Below, one piece after another: positions 33,185 to 43,737 of a stretch of 64,000 bases of DNA. This stretch comes from Rhizopus sp. PT2906 (Eukaryota; Mucoromycota; Mucoromycetes; Mucorales; Rhizopodaceae), in assembly GCA_025529335.1 (NCBI GenBank), contig JAMYHX010000162.1, positions 1-64,000 on the forward strand. The letters run 5' to 3'. A program made the translations under genes and the position numbers. The stretch's first letter is position 1, and the number at the start of each line of letters is the position of its first letter. The notes under the pieces are model-generated. The model was not told the origin of the DNA. It saw only the letters and a program-made list of their open reading frames with translations, and searched no databases.

Positions 33185-34571
33185 AAACTTATAAAGGGGG
33201 GAAGCCAATTGTTTGTTATAAACCTTCTTGTTTACTTTTTCTTTTTTGGCTTTGTTTAAAGTAAGAAAAAAGAAGAAGAAAAAAAAAAGATGAGATAAGC
33301 GTTTTTTATATTCTTATCTAAAAGTGACTGCCATTATCTCATTTTGACTGATTGTGATTAATGTCAACATCAGTCATTATTCGAGGTGTCTTGGGCGCTC
33401 CCCCCCTTTTTTTTTAAAAAAATCCTGTTGTGTGAAGAATGACGTATAATAAAAGGTCTATTAATTAAATCATTTCCTACAATAGAAATGATAAAGAGCT
33501 GTATCCTTTCTTCAGTTCTACTAAAAACAGACTAAAAAGGTCGCCAAGACGAGAAAAGACTAACGATGTTTTCATTATTATTTATTGATCTACCTTTATT
33601 AGACCAAACTAGCTTAAGAATTAAACTCCTACAAAATGATGTTGAGATCTCTTACTGAATACCATATTTGGCTTATTGGACCATCATAGATGGGATTAAC
33701 CTTTGAACTTTAGTAGTAGCTTTACTACCACTCTCAATTTCTTTACTTGTCGATCTTTGTTCTCCATTCTCTTTATACTATTACCAGTCCATTGTATTAC
33801 CAATGCCTCTCCTTTGTCAAACGTTTCCCAGGAGACACATGGATACTCTGCTGGAAACTTCCATTGATCTCAGTGCATCTTCTTCCGTGTGTGGTCTCCG
33901 TCAACTTTTCTGGGGTTTTACCATAACTTTTTTTTTTCTTCTTTTGCCCAGAACACACACAACTAGCAGCCTTCTTGCCTTTTGGTATATCTAATTCCGT
34001 CTTTGATAATTAACAATTTTATACCTTGGCTTGTCAACTAATATTAAAGTTGTAATACTTTTTTTTTCGTAGTGATAACAGAGCATTCGAATCGTATTCA
34101 ATGAGTTTATATGCACTTTGCTAAAAGAGTGTTCCCAATAATGATTCAACGAGTAAAAATGACTTGACCAAGAACTTACTGTCGAACCGAAATGTCAACA
34201 TGCTAGGTCTAAAAACATGATTAAGCATGCGATAAATGAGTCATATTATACATTTCTCTTATATCATAAAAATATGTACTTTAACAATAAGAATGGTCGT
34301 ATTATATGCCTTTGGAAATTATTGGCACAAATTAGACTAAACAAGTTGAACAGATAAGGTTCATTTTTGGATCAAACTAATTTGACAGCGGGGAAGCACT
34401 GTAAGCTGCGCATTTCCATTATTAACTTGCAGTAAAGGAACGGAAGAGGGTTACTCAAATGGCTCAATCTAGTAATATTTAATTTGTGCCTTTGTGGGCC
34501 TTCTTTATATAAAGACCCTCTCATTTCTTCTATTTTTTCTTTTTGACGCTCTTTTATCTCTTTTGAATATA
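33185..34571. other. CPA1 promoter and gene-poor spacer
   Basis: 1.4 kb between divergent genes. A pyrimidine/purine-rich area (33230-33300) lies upstream of the CPA1 uORF, and TATATAAAGACC-like sequence near 34504 and a T/C-rich run to 34570 precede the lyase gene. Open frames inside (for example 33803-33994) are short and carry no recognised domain. Confidence 0.4.
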
Positions 34572-35632
34572 ATGCATCACCAGCATTTAATCACCAAAAC
34601 ACTGCTTCTTTGTTACCTTTTGATCATCGTCGTCCAAGCAAAGTCAATAAAGAAATCCTGGTCATTTAAAAATTGGAATAAATACAAAGATTCAAGTGTT
34701 GGTCAAGGCAGTAACTGGAGTCGTTCTTGGGGAATCTCTGAGGATAATGGTTGGCTGTGGATGTGGAATGGTGCAGATTCTGTGAAACATGTGATCAAAA
34801 AAGACCCTTCCAGGAGATCCTCCGATATGACTCTTCGTGTCGAATATCCCGCTCATTCTAGAAATCCCGATTCAAATCCTGTTGGCGGTCTTGGTTTTAA
34901 GGCAAAACCAATCAAAATTGATACGAACGTCAAGAAGGTCGAACTATCTTACAGCGTCTATTTCCCAAAGCAATTTAACTTTGTCAAAGGTATTATTTGA
35001 TATTTTATGTGGGTTTATCTTATTCATATTGGTATAACAGGAGGTAAACTTCCTGGTCTTTATGGTGGTCATGGTGACTGCACAGGAGGTGAAGATGATA
35101 AAACTTGTTTTACTACAAGGTATCCTTTATATCCTCCCCTCTCTCTAATTTCTTAGAGCTCATATTCATCCTGTTTCTTTCTAGATTGATGTGGAGAAAG
35201 AAGGGTGAAGGGGAGATTTATGCCTATTTGCCTTACTCTAGCGAACCCGCATCTATTTGTGGAGGCGACCTGAATGTGTGCAACCCGGAATATGGTTACA
35301 GCTTAGGTAGAGGAAGTTTTCGATTCAAGGCAGGAAAATGGACCCATTTACGTCAAGTGTTGACAATGAATACTCCTGGAAAACAAGATGGCCAGCTTGT
35401 CCTTTACGCCAATGGTAAGAAAGTATTTACCCAACAAAAGATGATCTTTCGTAGAGAACCCGCTGGTCGAGTTGTTGGAATCAGTAAGTTGTTTTATTTA
35501 TGCAAATCGCGCCCTTCTAAATGAAATATCGTAGTGTTCCACACATTCTTTGGTGGATCGGATGACTCTTGGGAGACCCCAAGGAAACAATACAGTTATT
35601 ATAAAAACTTTGCACTCAAGACTACTTATTAA
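34572..35632 (+). CDS. secreted polysaccharide lyase, family 14-like
   Basis: Four exons (34572-34989, 35041-35119, 35185-35483, 35535-35632) give 297 residues. A signal peptide (TKTLLLCYLLIIVVQA, cleavage probably after QAK or nearby) begins the protein, so it is secreted. The catalytic region has GGKLPGLYGGHGDCTGG, CFTTRLMWRKKGEGEIYAYLP and FRFKAGKWTHLRQ, the conserved blocks of PL14-type lyases in fungi. PL14 enzymes cleave uronate polymers such as alginate or glucuronan by beta-elimination. Mucoromycete walls contain glucuronic-acid polymers, so a wall-remodelling or nutritional role is a reasonable inference. Family 20 glucuronan lyase is a related alternative. Splice phases are clean and every motif is carried across. 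Confidence 0.8.
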
Positions 35633-36366
35633 CAGTAGCTTGGATTTTATGTAAATAGAACTTAGAATAAAAGTAACAAAAATACCAAAAATCATTTTGT
35701 ACAAATTATAATAATAACAAATAGCCAAAAAGCCTCTACATTGGAAAATAAAGTCCTGTCATTCTATTTAGAGCCATTTATCTTTATCCTTACTATACTC
35801 CTTAAATGAATAGTCTTCCATTTAAAGCACAGCAGCTGCATAACGCAAAATATAAATAAAGGAACACGCCCTCATTTTTCACCTCTTCTTTCAATTTTTT
35901 ACAAAATGTTCGCAGTTGACTCTTCACTTTTCTGTATTGTGTGAGATACAAGGTAGAAAATATTTAGTATGTCTTATTTTAACTTTTGACTTACTCTGAT
36001 GAAAGAATATGGCGTCTTTTGAAGGGTGAAGTAAATGGATTATGTGACGCGTCCCCAAGCAGCTGGCCAAATGGCTTGTCAAACGATGGAAGCTGGAGGG
36101 AAACTGAAAGACGGCGAGAGATGGTGACCGATCCAGAGGTAAACAGGTGTATCTCCTCAAAAGCCAGTACAGAGGTATGTATTATAATTTGTGGAGGCTC
36201 TCAAAGTGTTGAGTTCTATTGCAGCTTTGTTTTCAAACTGAAAGCTCTAAAGTAATTAGATTTCCATTTGTCTTCTAACAATGATTTTAATTTAGAAAAT
36301 GCTATCGATAAAGTAAATAGCATCAACCCATACAGGGCATTTGCCCATGTTGAAGCTGAGAAGTGA
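35633..36366. other. gene-poor stretch
   Basis: Spacer after the lyase gene. A plus-strand frame at 35986-36255 (89 codons) has no recognised motif. TATAAATA-like sequence near 35851 and a pyrimidine run after it resemble a promoter without an obvious intact gene behind it. Confidence 0.3.
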
Positions 36367-36740
36367 ATGATCGTGGGTTATGCAGGAAAGTCTGTTTCTA
36401 AGGAGGATGATAACACAAGAGAGAAGCTGTTGGCCACAATGACCACAAAGCTTAAGGCGAAGCTGCTTTGTCGCAAAGTATTTGTTTCTCCGTTTTCGAG
36501 TGCAGAGGCAGAGTTTGACAAAAGGGACAAGAGCATGAAGTCTTCCAAGTTCGTGGAGTCACTTAAATGTGATGGAACAACACAAGGTAACAAAATTATC
36601 AATATATTTTTCCATGAAATATATTAACCAGCTTTATATAAGACTTGTTATTGTTCTTAGCCTCGAAGACAAGGTTGGCGCGATTAGTCGCAATCAACTA
36701 TGCTGGCCTAAGCACCAATGTTGAAGATGTGAGATAACTT
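36300..36740 (+). pseudogene. unrecognised decayed gene fragment
   Basis: The plus strand reads as protein across stops: NAIDKVNSINPYRAFAHVEAEK then a TGA at 36364-36366, MIVGYAGKSVSKEDDNTREK to about 36590, an intron-like gap, and TRLARLVAINYAGLSTNVED from about 36670. Charged, helical composition and plausible splice-like ends suggest a former gene. No family is recognised, and it lies in a repeat-rich area upstream of the minisatellite. Confidence 0.3.
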
Positions 36741-37069
36741 GTGAGGTAAAATAAATGAATAAGTTTATCTTAATCGAATCTTGTTATTTATCATTCATCT
36801 TTTCCTATAGCAAATACTGTCTTATAAGTTTATAATAAAAAATATCACATCTTTTATCCTCCTATAAACAATATTTATATTTCTTAAGCTAAACGCACTA
36901 CGCTGTTTCACCGCAGCTATGTTTATGTAATCTACAAATGTAATTGGCTGGCAACTTTTATTCTTGTGTTTGAAGATAAATTCCTTTTTTATGCCATGGA
37001 TCTCTTGCTTTTATCTTTTCGTAAATAATTACAGAGAGACCCTTGTATTCTTATATCTTCAAGATAAAA

Positions 37070-37530
37070 CTATTTGTTTGAAAACACCCCATTATTCCAG
37101 TAGCACAAAGTCATCAACAACGTCCAGTCTTTTGGTATATAAATTGTACAATGTCGACAAAGAAGAAATACAACGAATGTACGAAAAACTTGACAAGAGT
37201 AAAAGGTAAAAGTTTTCATCAAGCAGATACGTTGAAGAAGTGATGCAAGAATCCGCTCAAAGTTTGGATTATGAGCAGTTAGAAATTAGAAACTATATCT
37301 TCTATTAAATATATTGAATAACGCTATTTTTTTAGCCCATCATGTTCAATGATCCTTCAGATTGATGATGATCATTGGCTTGATTTCTTTACAACTGAAG
37401 AGCTGAATGAGATCAAAGCAGCCACCGAAAACAATGTTGTCACACGATTGCCAGATAATATGAAGAATTTCTTGAACACGATTCCAAGGACAGCAAACAT
37501 AAAAGAAATTATCTGTTGTGCCTAAGTCAA
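37070..37530 (+). pseudogene. unrecognised fragment, possible repeated-gene remnant
   Basis: Two protein-like blocks are separated by an intron-like gap: a block ending MYEKLDKSKR at 37209 and one from about 37360 reading DDDHWLDFFTTEELNEIKAA and on to a TAA at about 37522. The style, acidic start then helix, recalls proteins repeated in Mucorales genomes, but I cannot name the family. Together with the fragment at 38.6 kb it may be part of one disrupted element. Confidence 0.3.
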
Positions 37531-37845
37531 TACTTGTTGGCTCTACTTCAATTTCCAAAGTGGCTACAGGATTTCGTTGGCGCGCTTTATCTTCCTTTAT
37601 GTATATGATTAAAAATAAAATTCACTTATTTCTTCATATCTTTCCTAACCACGCTGTCATGGATAAAATATGGGTGATATCATTAATGCTGTCCCAATCG
37701 AACAACAACATATGCACTCTCAAAAACAAGAAGATTAAATTATCAGAGAATCCAATAAACGCTTCAAGATTGACAGACAACAACGAGAGGATGAAAGTAC
37801 AGCCAGCAACGACTTGCCGCTGACCGTCGATGGGGAACTGGAGAG

Positions 37846-38580
37846 CTCTCAGTAGTAGAGGCCACTTCCTTCAATAGTAGAGGCCACTTCTAGTGGTAGA
37901 GGCCACTTTCAATAGTAGAGGCCACTTTCAGCAGTAGTAGAGGCCACTTTGAGTAGTAGAGGCCACTTTCAATAGTAGAGGCCACTTTCAATAGTAGTAG
38001 AGGCCAATTTTAATGGTAGAGGCCACTTTCAGTAGTAGAGGCCACTTTGAGTAGTAGAGGCCACTTTCAGTAGTAGAGGCCACTTTCAATAGTAGAGGCC
38101 ACTTTTAATGGTAGAGGCCACTTTCAGTAGTAGAGGCCACTTTCAGTAGTAGAGGCCACTTTCAGTAGTAGAGGCCACTTTGAGTAGTAGAGGCCACTTT
38201 CAATAGTAGTAGAGGCCAATTTTAATGGTAGAGGCCACTTTCAATAGTAGAGGCCACTTTCAGTAGTAGAGACCACTTTCAGTGGTAGAGGCCACTTTGA
38301 GTAGTAGAGACCACTTTCAGTGGTAGAGGCCACTTTCAGTAGTAGAGGCCACTTTCAGTAGTAGAGGCCACTTTCAGTGGTAGAGGCCACTTTCAATAGT
38401 AGAGGCCACTTTCAGTAGTAGAGACCACTTTCAGTGGTAGAGGCCACTTTCAGTGGTAGAGGCCACTTTGAGTAGTAGAGACCACTTTCAGTGGTAGAGG
38501 CCACTTTCAGTAGTAGAGGCCACTTTCAGTAGTAGAGGCCACTTTCAGTGGTAGAGGCCACTTCTAGTGGTAGTAGACCT
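37846..38580. repeat. 19-bp minisatellite, about 37 units
   Basis: Tandem copies of a unit close to AGTAGTAGAGGCCACTTTC. I counted about 37 copies of the GAGGCCAC core or its GAGACCAC and GAGGCCAA variants. Spacing is mostly 19 bases, with a few units of 22 where an AGT triplet is added. Variant positions (AATAG, AGTAG, AGTGG, GAGTAG) form a higher-order pattern: an AGAGACCAC unit followed by an AGTGG unit recurs three times. A 19-base period cannot keep a reading frame, so the array is non-coding. Confidence 0.97.
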
Positions 38581-38745
38581 TTTTGTTCAAACGGGCGCAC
38601 AAGGCCGTCACTTCAATAATATCTCCATTGCTGCATCAAAGCGAAGAGTACATGCTGTCCTCAAGAGTGAATCTTATGGTACAGTGTGGAATCGCGATAT
38701 GAACAGTGCATTAAATATATATATGATGTCTTTGTTTATAAATTA
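38581..38745 (+). pseudogene. C-terminal fragment of a transposon-type nuclease (NRDxNxAxNI motif)
   Basis: Directly after the minisatellite the plus strand is open as FVQTGAQGRHFNNISIAASK, then KRRVHAVLKSESYGTVWNRD, then MNSALNIYMM, to a TAA near 38743. VWNRDxNxALNI resembles the last RuvC block (RDxNAA-NI) of TnpB/Fanzor-type and related transposon proteins, which are common in Mucoromycota. No zinc ribbon is visible, and the upstream part is missing or replaced by the tandem array. The motif is short, so this is a suggestion. Confidence 0.4.
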
Positions 38746-39809
38746 AAGTATGACAATGAAAGCCCTCCAAAGACTAACGGTGCTTCCTGGATTTAATGCG
38801 CTATCCATAACGGAAGTGCATTCCTTAACGCCTCGGTAAGTATAAAACGAATAATACACTATTTTTTATTCATTAGTCTTCTAGTTAATAACGAATAAAA
38901 TAACAGCTCTATTCAATATCTTTAATTTTTATGATCCCTTTGCGTGACATAAAGTAGTAAAATGTAGTTAAAGACATCGAATGCTACCGAAATTTATTAG
39001 CCAATCAAAAGTATAAGGGCCCCGCACAACACTCATAAGCAGAGCAAGATACTGAGAGGTGATGCCTGTAGACGTTGTCTATTAGATAAGTAAATTGAGA
39101 AAGATACATTTTTATCATCTCGAGTTCGCCTTTAATAAGCTGTCAAGGTACTAGCAGTATATCTCAAAGCACAGCAGCGATTGCTAAGCGTCGATCTTTC
39201 CTAGAGCACAGTCCCGACTCTGGATGTCATCTATTTTTTAACTTGGCTACACAAAAGTATAGTCTACTGATACTTAATGTTCCAAAAATAGCCTCTTTCT
39301 TACGACGAAGTATATGTATACATTTATGTAGCTAGCTAAAGTACATCTTGCTTGACTCTTGGCAAAAATAATTATGTTGCACTGTACAAATTAAGCTTAT
39401 ATGGCTCCTTGTATATTGCTCAGGTACCAGTCAGGTTACATCATGTAGAAAGAGAATTTGCTTGTACCTTTGGGCTTCTTGAAATGGGCCCAATAAAATA
39501 AGGGCGGTACTATAATATAGTTTTACTTGCACAACCACTTTTATAGGAAAAGGAACAATTCAGAGAGACAAGAAGAGGAGAAAGAAGATAGAGAATGAGG
39601 TACATTAATATTCAAGTGCATATTTTTGTATTTCTTTAGCCTATGTTTTTCTTATAAACAGGTTTTGTATTCCTACTAAATTTTAGACTCATATAAAACT
39701 AAGCCCAAAAATAAATCATATCTAAAAATATAAATAACAGTAACTAATCAAAGCTTGGCACTTTCTTTTTTCATTTCTTTTTCTTAATTATCAAATACAT
39801 ACATTAAAG
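38746..39809. other. gene-poor stretch and LEA-2 gene promoter
   Basis: A weak frame follows the transposon fragment (MKALQRLTVLPGFNALSITE near 38755). The rest is AT-rich with no gene seen. A GA-rich block (39570-39597) and a T/C-rich run just before 39810 form the likely promoter area of the next gene. Confidence 0.4.
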
Positions 39810-40888
39810 ATGTCTGTCTATAATAAACATGATGACTTTTATGAAAAGCCAAGGTCTCCTCCACCTATACCGCAGCATATAGATACATCACGAGATTCTA
39901 CAGACCAATACACCATGAGAGAGATACCTGTAAACTCACCTTCACCTTATCCAGTTTATAACCAGCACAACGTCACAGCTGATCCAGCCCTTGCTCACAA
40001 CCAATACAGTGATCCTCGTCTTCATCAACCACCTATTTCCCGAGATTCTTTATCAGATATGAAGTTTATGGATCATTATGACTCTGATGATGACATGGAA
40101 AAGATTATCCCAAGGGAAAGAAGACAGCGCTCATGTATAGATAAGATGTGCTGTGGCTGCTGTACCTGTTGTCCCAAATGGGCGAGATGGTGTACTTGTA
40201 TAATATTTATCATTATTGTTATACTTGCTATTGTCGTCGGTGTATTAGCTGCCTTGTTCAAAGTACCCACTGTTCAATTCACAGGACTTCAACAACCACC
40301 TACTCGATCATTTGATAATAATGTCTTGAACATGACATTCAGCATAGGAATCACTGTAAATAATCCAAATTTTGAAAGCATTACATTTGAAAAGATTGTA
40401 GCTGATGTAAGTCCTTGGATGATGTCTTTTGTTTTTTTTTTCTCTCTAATCCATTTATCTCCCTTTAGGCATACTATCCTTCACCTTATAATGTGAAAGT
40501 AGGAGGAGGTCAAGTTGACAATGTACATATCAATTCGAATGGCATCACAAACATCACCTTTCCCTTTAATGTTGCAGTTAATTCAACTAACCAAGCAGAA
40601 CAAGGTGTATTAATGGATTTGCTTACAAAGTGTGGATTGGATGGAAGCGCAAAACAAAACATAAACTTCAATTATTACATTTACCCTACTGTTCGCATCA
40701 TCGGCATCCCTATTACTCCAACGATATCAAAATCAATGAGTTTGCCTTGTCCATTACAGGTAATTTAAAGCAAGAATATATGCGTGTATATAAACTAAAT
40801 ATTTTGAAAATAACAGAATGGTGATCTGACCTCCATCCTTGGCCCATTGGCTCCATCGGCTCCACCGACTCCATCGACTCCATCTTAA
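39810..40888 (+). CDS. single-pass membrane protein with LEA-2-like domain
   Basis: Three exons (39810-40406, 40469-40759, 40817-40888) give 319 residues. A Pro/Ser-rich cytosolic N-terminus is followed by a Cys-dense patch (CIDKMCCGCCTCCPKWARWC) just before one membrane helix (IIFIIIVILAIVVGVLAALF); the cysteines are likely palmitoylated. The outer part contains LNMTFSIGITVNNPNFESI, the VxNPN strand typical of LEA-2/water-stress domains, and other beta strands. The C-terminus is a PSAPPTPSTPS tail from a 9-base repeat. Fungal LEA-2 membrane proteins are poorly characterised; some are vacuolar or plasma-membrane. Role is unknown. Confidence 0.8.
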
Positions 40889-41190
40889 ATAAATGTATGT
40901 GTATAAACATACATAAAGCAAATCTGATATTTATATAAATATACATTCTCCTTTTTTTTGTTTGTAAATGTTTTATTCAAAATAAATGTATGTCCTATTA
41001 CCAAATGATTGCTTATTTAGGACGTGTGTACACATATGCTTATTATAGTAGCAATTGTGGCTATGAAAAAATGAAACATGACCAAGATATTGATTGTTCT
41101 TTTCAAAAAATTCCCTATTTTTAACATTGCAAATATAAAAAAGAAAGTCCAAATGAATCATATTTATTAAATAGAAGCAACTATCAAGAT

Positions 41191-42962
41191 TTAATTCATA
41201 GCTTGGTCTAAAAGCGTTATATCATCCTCATGAGCCTGATACACTTGATTGTACAAACATGCAATCAGTACTTTATGAAGAATGAGCTGTAATAGCTCTG
41301 GTAAATCCATGTTTGGGCTTAACTGAGTATCTGGAGACACAGTGTTTAGGATATCCTTGGCTTTTTTGAAAGACATTTGTTGCAGTCTCTTCAACTATAT
41401 ATAACAAAAGACAAGTCAATGCACAAGTCGTAGCTCATCACAATTTACCTTGTGTATTTCTTTTTCTGTAGAAAAGTGCTGCTTTAAAATCGTCTGATAG
41501 TTATTGAGCTTAGTCTGTAATATGTCATTGTGCGTTAGACACTCAGATAGAGCAGCTTGGTTTTGTTTTCTTCTATCAATTTCTTTTCCAAGTCGATCTT
41601 TGATCACTTCTATTTCACCTTGTAAACGAGCTGTTTTGGCTTCGTACTGACTTTTTGCCTCTTTTAGTTTAGCTTCCCAATGTGCTTGAATTTCCATAGA
41701 ATCTTTGGACATGGAAGCGTGCAAGTCATCGTACTTTTCTTTCCATTCTTTGTTTAATTCTCTCATCGCATCTTCCTTCTCCAAGCATAGCGCACGACGG
41801 AGCTCATCTATAGCCGCGTTTTGTTCGATAGACCATACCTCTTTCTCTGTCTGGTGTTGTTCACGAAGCTCTCGCAAGGTATCGGCATGCTCTGACTGAA
41901 GGTTTTGAATCCTTGCCTGGTGAGACATTTCTGACTGCTGAGCCTCCGACATGAACTTTTCCGTTATTTCCTGGATATGGGCGTCATGCCCTGCTACCAC
42001 CTGATCTAGCCTCTTTTTATATTGCTGTGCTCGCTCTTCAAGTTCAACTATTCGGGCTTGGTAATCCTGCTCTCTTTTTATGTATTCCGTTATATCTGCA
42101 GTGGTCTGGTGATTCACTTTTAAATCTTCTACAACTCTTTCGGAATTGTCCGCCTGTTTATGTCATAGACAGGGTCAGCTCCTCCTCTTTTGTTTACCGT
42201 ATAAAGCATACCTCTTCTTCTTTTATCGGCTGTTCATTCTGCTCCGCTGCCCGCTCCATGTCGGCGATTTTTAATCTTAGAGATTCAATCAACTTATCCT
42301 TTTCTTCATCTGTGTTGGTCTTTTCGAGTAGTTCTGCGTATTCTTTGTCCTTTGCGTTGAGTCTTTCTTGAAGACTCAGTAATCGACGTTGATATTTTTT
42401 GCCTTCTGTTTCCAAAGCCTGTTCATGCTCTGCTTTTAGGCTCTTTATTTGCTCTTGATAGTCTGATTGTTGATCTACTACTCTTTGCTGAAGAGCTAGT
42501 ATCTATACACAATTTATGCACATCAGCTCTCTCTCTCTCTGGAACAAAGGTTGTTTAATTTCTGTTCTTACCTGGCTCATAAGTGACTCTTCTACATCTT
42601 TTAGCTTTTTTTCCAAATAGGTTTCCTTTAGCTTTACTTCACGGAGCAACTAAATTGACGCGATCAATATATATATATATATATATATCATCCTTTATTA
42701 CTCGCACTTCTTACACTTGATGTATTTTTTTCAAATGTTGCTTGTTCTTCCTGCAATAACTTTTCTAACCTCTCTGCCTTTTCACGGCTTTCTTTATAGT
42801 TGACTAAGAGCTACACAATATAGTTTTTTTTTAGCGTCCGGGATGCAAGCCAAGATAGTATTAGGTTACAGTGGCTCTCTCAACTTCCCAGTCTTGAATA
42901 GGTGTGGATGGCCCAAGCGTCAGCTGTCTTTTTGGGCTCTTGGGAGATACAGGAGAATCCAT
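41191..42962 (-). CDS. long coiled-coil protein of unknown function
   Basis: Reading from ATG at 42962 (MDSPVSPKSPKRQLTLGP), several exons join: a short first exon ending ERAT at about 42865, LLVNYKESREKAERLEKLLQ, LLREVKLKETYLEKKL, then ETEGKKYQRRLLSLQERLNA, the long block at 42117-41450, and the last exon ending TLLDQAMN at 41191. Nearly the whole length is heptad-rich coiled coil with few hydrophobic breaks. A small compact C-terminal segment (LPELLQLILHKVLIACLYNQ) could be a dimer or binding module. The SPxSPK start looks like a CDK target. Spindle-pole, septum or vesicle-tether roles are all possible; I recognise no family. Confidence 0.65.
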
Positions 42963-43068
42963 AAAAAAAAAAAAGAGAAAAACCAACCGGAAAAAAGAAA
43001 GAGAAAAGAAATAAGAAAGACAAACAGTGTATCACGTTGTACATGATCCCTTTTTTATTCTAGTAAAG

Positions 43069-43619
43069 TTACTCTTCCTCCTCTCCTTCCTCATAGCCTT
43101 CTCCTTCGGCTTCATCCATGACATAATCATCATCTCTTGGTAATGTCTGCATGATTATGTTTATCATATTTTCCAAATCTTCTTCTGAAAAACGTTCTTC
43201 ACACTCTTCAATGACCTAAAACAACAAGTAAGTCTTTGCGCGGTGTCTACAAATGAACAACACTTGCCAAGTATATCTCAACTGCACTCTTTGGCCGTAA
43301 ATTAAGTATTTGAAGCTTCTCTGCTCTTGTCAAATCAAATTGTGATATGGCTTCCAGAAAGTTTGTCACTTGTGCTGGTGTTTGTGAGCCTACAGGTGTT
43401 TGTTTCAAGTATTCTGTCAACTAATTAGAATGTCAATATTCCAAACATTAGATAAATCAACACAAATTGAACCTCAAACTGCACTGTTCGTAAACTCTCC
43501 GGGTATTCAATTGACAGATCTTGTGCTTGTAATAGTTTTTGGTTTTGCTGGTTTTCTTCCAAAAGTCTCAACACTTCATAATTTGTTATAAGCGCAGATC
43601 GTGCATTCTTGATTTGCAT
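43069..43619 (-). CDS. RPC17: RNA polymerase III subunit RPC9 (Rpc17, Rpb4-like)
   Basis: Three exons (43619-43473, 43420-43268, 43215-43069) give 148 residues. The N-terminus MQIKNARSALITNYEVLRLLEE and the central block (LTRAEKLQILNLRPKSAVEIYL then VIEECEERFSEEDLE) match the HRDC-like fold of RPC9/CGRP-RCP. The tail is acidic (EGEGYEEGEEE). RPC9 pairs with RPC8 to form the Pol III stalk that helps initiation. The second intron (43267-43216) begins with GC rather than GT; only this junction keeps the frame and the conserved EIxLxxEE run. The gene is divergent from the CaMK gene, with 118 bases between starts. Confidence 0.9.
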
Positions 43620-43737
43620 GTTCAATATTACGAAAAAAAAAAAAAGAGATAGAAAAAAAAAGTCACCTCGCAGGAACAGGGCAAAAACGAATTCCCGTTT
43701 TTTGAGCCAAGAGTCTTTTACACTTTTTATTCAGCTA

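Noticed and set aside
34494..34571. Upstream TTG-started extension of the lyase reading frame
   Set aside because: It lacks an ATG, and the ATG at 34572 gives an immediate, well-formed signal peptide.
37846..38580. CRISPR-like array
   Set aside because: Units are contiguous with no spacers, the period is 19 bases, and the genome is clearly eukaryotic; it is a minisatellite.
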